Assembly: GCA_910588495.1 (NCBI GenBank)
Contig: CAJUPU010000015.1
Span: 1 to 64,000, forward strand
DNA: 64,000 bases
Source: an uncultured Oscillospiraceae bacterium
GTDB lineage: Bacteria > Bacillota > Clostridia > Oscillospirales > Oscillospiraceae
Direction: 5' to 3'
Notes under the pieces: generated by a model
Database searches by the model: none
What the model saw: only the letters and a program-made list of their open reading frames with translations
Told to the model about the DNA's origin: nothing
Part shown: positions 56,625 through 64,000 of the stretch, piece by piece
Numbering within the stretch: the first letter of the stretch is position 1
How the letters are laid out: each line of letters opens with the position of its first letter
Program-made: the position numbers and the translations under genes

Positions 56625-57080
56625 ATGAGTTTAGGCAGCAACCTGTACCAGGCCCGGAAGAAGGCCGGGCTGTCCCAGGAGGGGGTGGCGGAGCGGCTGG
56701 GCGTGAGCCGCCAGACCATCTCCAAGTGGGAGACCGGCGAGACCCTGCCCGATATTCGCCAGTCCAAGCGGCTGGCCGTGCTGTACAAGCTGACCCTGGA
56801 CGAGCTCATCGACTTCGACTTGGACGTGCAGGAGGTCCAGGAGGCCATCGCCCGCACCAGCGACGCGGTGACGGACAAGATCGACTGGACCAGTGCCTGG
56901 GGGAAGAAGTACCCCGTCCTGCTCACCTATCCGGAGAAGGTGGACCCCGCCCCCTACGCCCAGGCGCTCGGCCAGCTGCTGGAGCGGCTCAAGGGGGAAT
57001 CCGGCTACAACGAGCTGGACGCCTTCCTGGTGCTGAAAGACATCCTGGCCAAGGTGTGGCAGGCCCGGAAGAAGGGGTGA
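56625..57080 (+). CDS. XRE-family regulator (151 aa)
   Basis: AAAGGAG precedes ATG 56625. Residues 5-62 are the helix-turn-helix (KKAGLSQEGVAERLGVSRQT, ISKWETGETLPDI). The C-terminal 85 residues are helical and hydrophilic without a membrane segment; I do not recognise a ligand domain. It stands alone, convergent with mutL. Confidence 0.88.
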   Translation: MSLGSNLYQARKKAGLSQEGVAERLGVSRQTISKWETGETLPDIRQSKRLAVLYKLTLDELIDFDLDVQEVQEAIARTSDAVTDKIDWTSAWGKKYPVLLTYPEKVDPAPYAQALGQLLERLKGESGYNELDAFLVLKDILAKVWQARKKG

Positions 57081-57088
57081 CGCCCCTC

Positions 57089-59101
57089 CTACGCCCGCTT
57101 GAACTGCTTTTCCAGCTGTTTTTTCGTCAGCTCGATGGCCACCGGCCGCCCGTGGGGGCAGTACTTCACCGCCCCGGACATCACCAGCCGGGCCACCTCC
57201 TCCAGCTCCTCAGGCCCGCTGTGCCAGCCCCCTTTGATCGCCGCCTTGCAGGCCATGGTGTGCAGCAGCTCGTCCCGGGCCCCGGCGGGATCGGCGGTCC
57301 CCGCCAGCCGCAGCCGCCTCGCCAGCTCGCTCAGGGCGGGCTCGATGTCTCCGGCGTCCAGGTAGTCCGGCGCGGAGCGCACCGCCAGCGCGTTGGTCCC
57401 AAATTCCTCCACCTCAAAGCCGAACCTGCCCAAAAGCTCCGCCTGGCTGAGCAGGATCTCCCGCTCCTCCGGGGCGGGGGCGAAGGTGGCGGGGGTGAGC
57501 AGCTCCTGGACCATGGGCCGGTAATCCGCCGCCTTGAGCCGGTCGAAGTTGGCCCGCTCGTGGGCGGCGTGCTTGTCGATCAGCACCACCTTGTCCCCCT
57601 GCTCCACCATCACATAGGTGCGGAACAGCTCCCCCCGGACCACCCAGGGCTCCTCCTGGGGCGGCGCCTCCGCCGGGGCGGCCCGTTCCTCCGCAGCGGC
57701 CTGCGCCACGGGCCCGGGCTCCCGGACCGGGGCGGGGACGGGCGCTTCCCACTTCGCTTCCTCCGGCACGGGGGCCTGCGCCGCTTTGGCGGGGGCCTCC
57801 TTCCTCTTCTCCGGCAGGGGCTCCACCCATTGGAAGGGGGAGTCCCGCTTTTTCTTCTCCGGGGGCGGATCGGGCTGGGCCGCCGTCCTCGCCGGGGGCG
57901 GATCGGGCTGGGCCGCCGTCCTCGCCGGGGGCGGATCGGGGGGCTCGGGCTGCTTCCCCGGCGCGAAGCCCGGCATGGGCTTGAACCGGGAGGCGGGCAT
58001 GAACCGGGCGCCGCTGGGCTCCCTGGCCCAGTCGTTGAGGGGCAGGGCGGTCTGGTTGGGGGTCACCTCATCCCGGGCCTTCCCGCCGGGCAGCGCCGCC
58101 TGGGGCCGGGAGCGGTCCCCGCCCAAAGCGGACAGCACCGCGCCGTACACCACGGCGAACACCGCCTGCTCCCGCTGGAACTTCACCTCGGTCTTGGTTG
58201 GGTGGACGTTCACGTCCACCTCCGCCGGCTTCACGGCGAGGTGGATCACACAGCCGGGGAATTTGCCCACCATCTTCTGGTTCTTGTACGCCTCCTCCAC
58301 CGCCGCCGTCATGATCCGGCTCTTGACATACCGCCCGTTGACGAAAAAGTGCTGGTAGCCCCGGCTCCCCCGGCAGCAGGCGGGCAGAGAGGCGAACCCC
58401 GCCGCCTCCATCCCGTCGCCGCCCCCCTTGACGGGGAGGAAGCCCAGGGCGATGTCCCGGCCCATGACGGCGTAGACGGCGCTCTTCAGCTGGCCGTCGC
58501 CGGGGGTGAGCAGCTCCTGCCGCCCGTCCCGGATGAACTTCACGCTCAGCTCCGGGTGGGACAGGGCCACCCGCTGGACCACGGCGAACACCGCCGCCCC
58601 CTCGGCGGCGTCCTTCTTCATGAACTTCAGCCGGGCGGGCGTGTTGTAGAACAGCTCCCGCACCGACAGGGCGGTCCCCCTGGGGCAGCCCGCCTCCTCC
58701 TGGGCCGTCACCTCCCCGGCCTCCACGGTGAGGGACGTGCCCAGCTCCTCCTCGTCGGTGCGGGTGAGCAGCTCCACCTTCGACACCGCCGAGATCGCCG
58801 CCAGCGCCTCCCCCCGGAAGCCCAGGGTACCGATGGCCTCCAGATCCCGCTCGCCGGAGATCTTGGACGTGGCGTGGCGCAGAAAGGCGGTGGGGGCCTG
58901 GTCCGCCGGGATGCCGCACCCGTCGTCCGTCACCCGGATCAGAGCCATGCCCCCCCGGGCGATCTCCACCGTCACGGCGGAGGCCCCGGCGTCGATGGCG
59001 TTCTCCATCAGCTCCTTGACCACGCTGGCCGGGCGCTCCACCACCTCGCCGGCGGCGATCAGGTCGGCCACATGGGGGTCTAACTGTTTTATCCTCGCCA
59101 T
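57089..59101 (-). CDS. mutL: DNA mismatch repair protein MutL
   Basis: 670 residues. N-terminal GHKL ATPase: MENAIDAGA, DDGCGIPAD, FLRHATSKI and TLGFRGEALAAI. The C-terminal domain has the endonuclease motif as DKHAAHERANFD (variant of DQHAAxERxxYE) and CPHGRPVAIEL, the metal site, so it is a nicking MutL. The linker (about residues 375-460) is proline-rich and contains an 11-residue unit ARTAAQPDPPP in tandem (57859-57940). No mutS is in the window. Confidence 0.95.
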   Translation of the reverse strand: MARIKQLDPHVADLIAAGEVVERPASVVKELMENAIDAGASAVTVEIARGGMALIRVTDDGCGIPADQAPTAFLRHATSKISGERDLEAIGTLGFRGEALAAISAVSKVELLTRTDEEELGTSLTVEAGEVTAQEEAGCPRGTALSVRELFYNTPARLKFMKKDAAEGAAVFAVVQRVALSHPELSVKFIRDGRQELLTPGDGQLKSAVYAVMGRDIALGFLPVKGGGDGMEAAGFASLPACCRGSRGYQHFFVNGRYVKSRIMTAAVEEAYKNQKMVGKFPGCVIHLAVKPAEVDVNVHPTKTEVKFQREQAVFAVVYGAVLSALGGDRSRPQAALPGGKARDEVTPNQTALPLNDWAREPSGARFMPASRFKPMPGFAPGKQPEPPDPPPARTAAQPDPPPARTAAQPDPPPEKKKRDSPFQWVEPLPEKRKEAPAKAAQAPVPEEAKWEAPVPAPVREPGPVAQAAAEERAAPAEAPPQEEPWVVRGELFRTYVMVEQGDKVVLIDKHAAHERANFDRLKAADYRPMVQELLTPATFAPAPEEREILLSQAELLGRFGFEVEEFGTNALAVRSAPDYLDAGDIEPALSELARRLRLAGTADPAGARDELLHTMACKAAIKGGWHSGPEELEEVARLVMSGAVKYCPHGRPVAIELTKKQLEKQFKRA

Positions 59102-59102
59102 G

Positions 59103-59537
59103 TTATACCTCTAGTAATATGGTCACCGGCCCGTCGTTCTGGGAGAACACCTGCATGTCCGCCCCAAACTCGCCGTGCTCCACCCGGAAGCCCTTCTCCC
59201 GGCACCGCGCCATGAACCGCTCATAGAGGGGGACGGCCAGCTCCGGCTTGGCGGCGTGGGAGAAGCCGGGGCGGCGGGAGGAGGTGTCTGCGTACAGGGT
59301 AAATTGGCTGACCACCAGCAGCGCGCCCCCCACAGCGGCAAGGTTCCGGTTCATCCGCTCGTTCTCGTCCTCGAAGATGCGCAGGCCGCACACCTTGTCC
59401 GCCATCTTATCGGCGACAGCCTCCGTATCCTCCGGGCCCACCCCCAGGAGCACCAGAAAGCCCCGCTCAATGGACCCGTTTACGTTTCCGTCTATTTCTA
59501 CCCGGGCGTTTTTCACCCGGGTCACAACCGCTCTCAT
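59103..59537 (-). CDS. dtd: D-aminoacyl-tRNA deacylase
   Basis: 144 residues: MRAVVTRVKNARVEIDGNVN, LLVVSQFTLYADTSSRRPGF (the catalytic SQFTL motif) and the C-terminal GPVTILLEV-type motif NDGPVTILLEV that provides Gly-cis-Pro. Hydrolyses D-aminoacyl-tRNA. One base after the stop begins mutL, so the two are co-transcribed. Confidence 0.96.
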   Translation of the reverse strand: MRAVVTRVKNARVEIDGNVNGSIERGFLVLLGVGPEDTEAVADKMADKVCGLRIFEDENERMNRNLAAVGGALLVVSQFTLYADTSSRRPGFSHAAKPELAVPLYERFMARCREKGFRVEHGEFGADMQVFSQNDGPVTILLEV

Positions 59538-59549
59538 TGCAGGTCCTCC

Positions 59550-59939
59550 TTATCGTCTGTTTCCCTCTTTGTCGAAGGTTTTCTTCAGCGCCCGCTCCAC
59601 CGGGATGATCGTGAGGATAACCACCGCCGCTTCCGCAAGCGCCACCAAAGCGCCCAACAGCCAGTTGGTCTGCTCTCCCCCAGGGCGGGTCTCCATCCAC
59701 GCCAGGAGGGCCGCCGACAGCGCCAACACAAGCCAGCCCATTCGCCACCAGACCCGCCCGCACACCTGGTGGGCAAATTCCCAGGTGTCCTGGTTCTTCA
59801 TGGACATGGAAGTGCGGTAGCCGTATGCGCTGTTGATGTCCTGGGGCGGCTTTTTTAGGAACCGCCAGCCGAAGCCCAGCAGGATGGCGGGCACGGCAAA
59901 CACGTCAAGCAGCAAAATCGCCCAGTCGAACCACTCCAC
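59550..59939 (-). CDS. SdpI-family membrane protein
   Basis: The GTG at 59939 is used because GGGAGG lies five bases upstream and the earlier ATGs fall in the promoter. 129 residues with three or four helices and the SdpI signature INSAYGYRTSMSMKNQDTWE, then FAHQVCGRVWW. SdpI in Bacillus gives immunity to the SdpC toxin; family members without toxin genes, as here, have unknown roles. Confidence 0.85.
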   Translation of the reverse strand: MEWFDWAILLLDVFAVPAILLGFGWRFLKKPPQDINSAYGYRTSMSMKNQDTWEFAHQVCGRVWWRMGWLVLALSAALLAWMETRPGGEQTNWLLGALVALAEAAVVILTIIPVERALKKTFDKEGNRR

Positions 59940-59961
59940 CGTGCCTCCCCCCTTTCCCGCC

Positions 59962-59990
59962 ATTATACACCCGAACACGGCCCTTGTCAT
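59962..59990 (-). promoter_or_regulatory. promoter of the SdpI-family/dtd/mutL genes
   Basis: ATGACA, 17 bases, TATAAT with TG one base before it. Predicted start near 59955, immediately before the ribosome site. Confidence 0.7.
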
Positions 59991-60053
59991 GCTTTATTTG
60001 ATGTTCCCCGCCCGGCGGGCGGGGAACACGGCGAGACGGCCCTTGTCCCCCGT

Positions 60054-61436
60054 CTATTTCCCCACGCAGAACCGCGCGAAGATCCGGGCGGTCACGTCCT
60101 CCCGCACCGTGCGGCCCGTCAGCTCCCCCAGGGCGGACATGGCCTCCTCCACGTCGGCCACCACCGCGTCGGGGGGCATCCCGGCCTCCAATGCCGCCGC
60201 TCCCCGGCGCACCGCCTCCCTGGCCCTGCCCGCCGCCTCCGCCTGCCGGGCGTTGGTGAGCAGGGCCCCGGCCTGGGACGCCGGGGGGGCCGGGTACAGC
60301 GCCGATACCGCCCGCTCCAGCGCCTCCAGCCCCTCTCCGGTCCTGGCGGACAGGGACACCGTAGCGGCGGGGGCGTTCCCTTCCCAGCCCGCGGTCCACA
60401 GGGCGGTGGGCCCGGTGAGGTCCCGCTTGCTGGCGATCCAGATCCAAGGCTTGCCGGAGGACGCGGCCAGCTCCAGCGCCTCCCGGTCCTCCCGGGTGAA
60501 CTCCCCCGCGCCGTCCATCACCGCCAGGATCAGCTCCGCCCGCTCCATGGCCTGGCGGGAGCGCTCCACCCCCAGCCGCTCTGCCGTGTCCTCCGCCTCC
60601 CGCAGGCCCGCCGTGTCGATCAGCCGCAGCAGGACGCCGCCCAGCTCCACCCGCTCCTCCACCGTGTCCCGGGTGGTGCCGGGGATGTCGGTGACGATGG
60701 CCCGGTCATAGCCCAAAAGGGCGTTGAACAGGGTGGACTTGCCCGCGTTGGGCCGCCCCACGATGGCGCAGGGCACCCCCTCGTTGAGCAGACGGCCCCG
60801 CTCATAGGTGGCGGCCAGCCGGTCCAGCTCCCCCGCCGCCTCCTTCAGCGCCCCGGCCAGCTCTTCCGCCTCGAAGGGGGCGATGTCCTCGTCGGGGTAG
60901 TCCAGCACGGCGTGGAAGTGGGCGCATAGGTCGGTCAGACGGTCATAGACGCCGTCCACCGCCCGCTCCAGCGCCCCGCCCAGCTGGCCCGCCGCCTGGC
61001 GCGCCGCCGCCGGGCTCTCCGCGTGGATCAAATCGGCCACCGCCTCGGCGCGGGTCAGGTCCAGCTTTCCGTTCAAAAAGGCCCGCCGGGTGAACTCCCC
61101 GGGCCCGGCCTGCCGGGCCCCGGCGGCGAAGAGAGCCTCCAGCCCCAGGGCCAGCGCCGCCGGGGAGCCGTGGCACTGCAATTCGGCGGTGTCCTCCCCG
61201 GTGTAGCTGTGGGGGGCCCGGGACACGGTGCACAGGCAATGGTCGATCACCGCCCCCTCCCGGTCGTGGAGCGCGCCGTACACCAGGGTCCGGTCGGGGC
61301 GCTCAGACATGGGGGCGCCGTGGAAGGGGGTGAACACCCGGTCCACGGCGGCGGCGGACTCCGGCCCGGACAGGCGCAGCACGCCGATGGCGCAGGGGAC
61401 CATGGGGGTGGCGATGGCGGCGATGGTGTCGGTCAT
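60054..61436 (-). CDS. mnmE: tRNA modification GTPase MnmE
   Basis: 460 residues. N-terminal formyl-THF-binding domain (MTDTIAAIATPMVPCAIGVL), central GTPase domain with GRPNAGKSTLFNALLG (P-loop), DIPGTTRDTVEE (K-loop/G2) and DTAGLREAEDTAE (G3), and the C-terminal FCVGK motif, the catalytic FC(I/V)GK. With MnmG it makes the cmnm5 modification of U34. It stands without rnpA/jag/mnmG neighbours. Confidence 0.96.
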   Translation of the reverse strand: MTDTIAAIATPMVPCAIGVLRLSGPESAAAVDRVFTPFHGAPMSERPDRTLVYGALHDREGAVIDHCLCTVSRAPHSYTGEDTAELQCHGSPAALALGLEALFAAGARQAGPGEFTRRAFLNGKLDLTRAEAVADLIHAESPAAARQAAGQLGGALERAVDGVYDRLTDLCAHFHAVLDYPDEDIAPFEAEELAGALKEAAGELDRLAATYERGRLLNEGVPCAIVGRPNAGKSTLFNALLGYDRAIVTDIPGTTRDTVEERVELGGVLLRLIDTAGLREAEDTAERLGVERSRQAMERAELILAVMDGAGEFTREDREALELAASSGKPWIWIASKRDLTGPTALWTAGWEGNAPAATVSLSARTGEGLEALERAVSALYPAPPASQAGALLTNARQAEAAGRAREAVRRGAAALEAGMPPDAVVADVEEAMSALGELTGRTVREDVTARIFARFCVGK

Positions 61437-61617
61437 GATAGCTTCACCTCACCCAGCATTTTACCACGCCCCGGCGCAAAAATCCACGGTTTTTCCCGCC
61501 CCGCCCGCCGGGCGGGCCCGGACGCCCGATCCCCTTGCAAACGGCCCCATTTGATGGTATCATAGGAGGCGGACAAAAAGCAGGACCACCGCCACGGTCA
61601 AGGCGGGGGCGGCCCTG

Positions 61618-61881
61618 CTATTCCGATACCAATTCCAGATGGGGGTTTTCCGCCGCCGCGTCCTCCAGCACCCGCAGCAGCAGCCTGCCGAAGGGGACGG
61701 CCTCCATCTCCCGCCGCCCCTCCAGCACCAGGCGCACCCCCGGCCCCGGCTGGGTCAGGCAGTCATGCAGGGCGTCCAGGTTGCGCCCCCACCACGCCGG
61801 GAGCGCCAGCGCCTGCCCCAGCAGCTCCATAGCCTCCTCCCGGCGGCACAGCCGGGCGCCGTCCAGCCTGATCGTCTCCAT
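61618..61881 (-). CDS. barstar-family ribonuclease inhibitor
   Basis: 87 residues: METIRLDGARLCRREEAMEL, LALPAWWGRNLDALHDCL (the conserved barstar helix with Trp, Asn, Asp) and a final beta strand. The start is one base after the stop of the ribonuclease gene. It should stay in the cytosol and block the partner RNase before export. Confidence 0.93.
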   Translation of the reverse strand: METIRLDGARLCRREEAMELLGQALALPAWWGRNLDALHDCLTQPGPGVRLVLEGRREMEAVPFGRLLLRVLEDAAAENPHLELVSE

Positions 61882-61882
61882 G

Positions 61883-62482
61883 TCAGGGCTCCCCATAGAG
61901 CAGTTCGAAGCTCTCGTAGTGGTCGCCGGTGTAGTACACCAGCCCGTCGTTGGAGAACACCAGACGCTTGGCCCCCCGGGACGTGGTCCCCACGGTGCCG
62001 ATGTCGCACTCGGTGTAGGTGCGCCCCCGCTTCTCCGGGAGCAGCCCCTCATAGTTGCCGAACCGGCTCCCGCCGATGGCGGTCCCCTCTCCGGCATAGC
62101 GCTCCACACTGCCGCCGCTCCAGCCCAGCTCCTCCGCCTCCCGCTTGGTGAGGTAGTTGCCGGGCAGATGGCCGTAGAGGTGGATATACAGCGCCACCTC
62201 CTCCTTGGAGTCGTACCAGCCGTCCTCGCTGACGGCGGGGGCGGTGTCCTCCGGCGTCTCCGGGGCCTCCGGGGTCGGCGTTTCCGGGTCCCCCGGCGCG
62301 GGCGTTTCCGGGGCGGTGTCCTCCGGCGCGGGGTCGGGCGACTGCGTCCCCCGGTCCGTCTGGGCGGCGGAGGGGGGCGCGGAGATGCCGCTCCCGGGCA
62401 GGTCCCCCGCCGGGCCGCCGCAGGCGGACAGGGCCAGCACCCACCCCAGGGCCAGCAGGAAGGCGGCAAACCGTCTCATCAT
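61883..62482 (-). CDS. barnase-family ribonuclease, predicted lipoprotein
   Basis: The ATG at 62482 follows GGAG by eight bases. A lipoprotein signal ends in LALSACGG (lipobox, Cys about 21). A long Pro/Thr/Glu linker (residues about 30-90) leads to a complete barnase-type domain: YIHLYGHLPGNYLTKREAEE, GGSRFGNYEGLLPEKRGRTY. The catalytic triad is Glu158 (TECDIG), Arg173 (KRLVFS) and His188 (GDHYESF), spaced as in barnase. So it is a surface-anchored RNase with a matching barstar. 199 residues. Confidence 0.92.
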   Translation of the reverse strand: MMRRFAAFLLALGWVLALSACGGPAGDLPGSGISAPPSAAQTDRGTQSPDPAPEDTAPETPAPGDPETPTPEAPETPEDTAPAVSEDGWYDSKEEVALYIHLYGHLPGNYLTKREAEELGWSGGSVERYAGEGTAIGGSRFGNYEGLLPEKRGRTYTECDIGTVGTTSRGAKRLVFSNDGLVYYTGDHYESFELLYGEP

Positions 62483-62500
62483 TTCCATCACTCCATCCTA

Positions 62501-62664
62501 AGAACCTGTATTCACAACCTCGATTCACCGTCTCGCCGGGTCTTTTCCCATCATGCGGCGTTGAATTTTCTTGAAATAAACACAATTATTCCTGCGAAAA
62601 TTCGCCTTGCCTGACGGGAAAATCCCTCGGCCATCCGGCGATCTCGGCTGTGAATACAGGTTCT
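62501..62664. mobile_element. 164-bp MITE-like element, copy 2
   Basis: Same length and the same 19-bp terminal inverted repeats as copy 1 at 6905, with AGAACC outermost on both sides. It begins 18 bases upstream of the ribonuclease start, so it occupies the promoter region of the barnase-barstar pair. The rest of 62483-62789 shows nothing else I can name. Confidence 0.85.
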
Positions 62665-62789
62665 GAACGATCCAGATCGTCCCTATGATACGATACCCGG
62701 CCCGCCCTGTCAACACCCTTCGGCCGGGCGGTCCACAGCTGCCACAGGGGCGGACGCCCCTACATCATATTGAACAGGAGGAACATCAC

Positions 62790-64000
62790 ATGATCTTGAT
62801 GCAGGGGCAAGGGGTGTCCAAAGGCGTGGTGAAGGGCCCCATCTACTTCTATCAGCGTGCCCAGGCCGTGGCGGCCCACACCCAGTCCGCCGGGCTGGAG
62901 GAGGAGAAGCGCCGCCTGGAGGAGGCCAAGGCAAAGTCCATGGACCAGCTCAGCGCCCTGGCGGACAAGGCCCGGGAGGAGGCGGGGGACGAGTCCGCCA
63001 TGCTCTTCGAGACCCACGCCATGTTCGTGGAGGACGAGGACCTCTGCGACTGCATGGACGCGGCGTTGGAGGAGGAGGGCTGCACCGCCGAACGGGCCGT
63101 TGAAATTGCCGGGGAGCAGTTCGCCGCCATGCTGGCCGCCATGGACGACGCCTACATGCAGGCCCGGGCGGCGGACATCAAGGACGTGGCCCGGCGCATC
63201 CTGAACAACCTCATGGGCATCGTGGACGGCGGCATCGACTCGGAGGAGCCGGTGATCCTGGCCGCCGACGATCTGGCCCCCTCCGAGACCCTTCAGCTTG
63301 ATAAGAGCAAAATTTTGGGCTTCATCACCCAGGGTGGGTCGGGCAACAGCCATACCGCCATCCTGGCCAGGACCATGGGCATCCCCGCCATCTGCGGCCT
63401 GGGGGACCAGCTCAAGCCGGAGCTGGGCGGCCGGATGGCCTATATCGACGGCGAGACGGGGAAGGTGGCCATCGAACCGGACGAGCTCACCCTCACCGCC
63501 TTCCAGGCCAAGTATGAGAAGCAGCAGGAAATGAAGGTGCTCATGGACACCATGAAGGGCCAGGAGGACGTGACCCTGGACGGGCGGCACATGATGGTGT
63601 ACTGCAACATCGGCTCCCCGGAGGACGTGACGGCGGTGCTGTCCAACGACGGCCAGGGCATCGGCCTGTTCCGGTCCGAGTTTTTGTACCTGGCCGCCTC
63701 CGACTACCCCACCGAGGACGAGCAATTCAAAGCGTACAAAGAGGTCGCCGCCGCCATGGAGGGCAAGCGGGTGGTGATCCGCACCCTGGACATCGGCGCG
63801 GACAAGCAGGTGGACTATTTCCAGATGAACAAGGAGGAGAACCCCGCCCTGGGCGTCCGGGCGATCCGGATCTGCCTGAACCGCCCTGAGGTGTTCCGCA
63901 CCCAGCTTCGCGCCCTCTATCGCGCCTCCGCCTACGGAAAAGTAGCCATCATGTTCCCCATGATCACCTCGGTGTGGGAGGTGAAGGAGTGCAAGCGGGC
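62790..64000 (+). CDS. ptsI: phosphoenolpyruvate-protein phosphotransferase (PTS enzyme I), 3' end outside window
   Basis: ATG 62790 follows AGGAGG by eight bases; the frame stays open to the window edge (403 codons visible of about 540-570). The N-domain has helical HPr-binding region, then the phospho-His motif GGSGNSHTAILART (His about 187). The PEP-binding barrel begins with GIGLFRSEFLYL and ENPALGVRAIRICL. It is the first donor for HPr, DhaM and PTS sugars. HPr is not in the window. Confidence 0.95.
   Translation, partial: MILMQGQGVSKGVVKGPIYFYQRAQAVAAHTQSAGLEEEKRRLEEAKAKSMDQLSALADKAREEAGDESAMLFETHAMFVEDEDLCDCMDAALEEEGCTAERAVEIAGEQFAAMLAAMDDAYMQARAADIKDVARRILNNLMGIVDGGIDSEEPVILAADDLAPSETLQLDKSKILGFITQGGSGNSHTAILARTMGIPAICGLGDQLKPELGGRMAYIDGETGKVAIEPDELTLTAFQAKYEKQQEMKVLMDTMKGQEDVTLDGRHMMVYCNIGSPEDVTAVLSNDGQGIGLFRSEFLYLAASDYPTEDEQFKAYKEVAAAMEGKRVVIRTLDIGADKQVDYFQMNKEENPALGVRAIRICLNRPEVFRTQLRALYRASAYGKVAIMFPMITSVWEVKECKR

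Noticed and set aside
55757..59083. Plus-strand open frame of more than 1100 codons
   Set aside because: It is antisense to mutL and overlaps the helicase loader in another frame; its composition (Pro, Gly, Arg, His rich) is what high-GC shadow frames give, and no ribosome site or domain is visible.
1..64000. CRISPR array, tRNA, rRNA or replication origin
   Set aside because: No regular short repeats with spacers, no tRNA cloverleaf or CCA ends and no rRNA or DnaA-box cluster were noticed on reading both strands. The DnaD/DnaC-like genes alone do not mark an origin.

Overview
The window is a GC-rich (roughly 65 %) chromosome segment from a Gram-positive anaerobe of the Bacillota. The complete S10-spc-alpha ribosomal operon in Clostridia order, Shine-Dalgarno AGGAGG sites almost everywhere, S-layer-homology (SLH) proteins, GlpP, DhaKLM, a DnaD/DnaI-type helicase-loading pair and a type-3 ProS all fit a gut member of the Oscillospiraceae (Flavonifractor/Lawsonibacter-like). 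That family placement is my inference; no rRNA or tRNA gene is present.

Layout. 1-1.1 kb: end of an ABC exporter locus. 1.2-6.8 kb: wall-anchored L,D-transpeptidase and SLH proteins, small regulators, a short-chain dehydrogenase and a PepSY-repeat protein. 7.2-11.9 kb: a second ABC exporter operon (ATPase, zinc-ribbon anchored protein, two permeases). 12-14.3 kb: an NhaC-family transporter preceded by a lysine riboswitch, making it a probable lysine transporter; a hairpin-rich 182-bp insertion-like element lies across its promoter. 14.4-31.3 kb: 32 genes from rpsJ to rplQ on the minus strand, including secY, adk, map, infA and rpoA. The operon is interrupted at four places by 260-350 bp intergenic repeat elements. 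31.5-38.5 kb: proS, a solitary tyrosine recombinase, a reduced histidine-kinase-like ATPase, an Mrp ATPase, and a PadR/adhesin-like/PspC operon with a dyad operator.

38.8-50.5 kb is a glycerol/dihydroxyacetone regulon: DUF1667 protein, GlpB-like and GlpA-like flavoproteins, GlpF, GlpK, a DhaS-like TetR regulator, GlpP and DhaKLM. An AhpC peroxiredoxin with a stand-alone AhpF-N-like disulfide protein sits inside it. So does a 70-residue acidic peptide built of four 16-residue repeats with alternating cysteine pairs, which I do not recognise. DhaM takes phosphate from the PTS, and the PTS enzyme I gene begins at the right edge (62.8 kb).

50.5-64 kb: a lower-GC methyltransferase, an SLH-GH25 lysozyme, an XRE/DUF3169 operon controlled by six helically phased half-sites, the DnaD/DnaC-like pair, mutL-dtd, an SdpI-family protein, mnmE, a lipoprotein barnase with its barstar, and ptsI (partial).

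Most interesting for follow-up: the four-repeat peptide (47377-47589), the phased operator array (53008-53065), the lysine riboswitch with its interrupted promoter (13808-14264), the matched 164-bp MITE-like copies 55 kb apart, and the repeat family invading the ribosomal operon.
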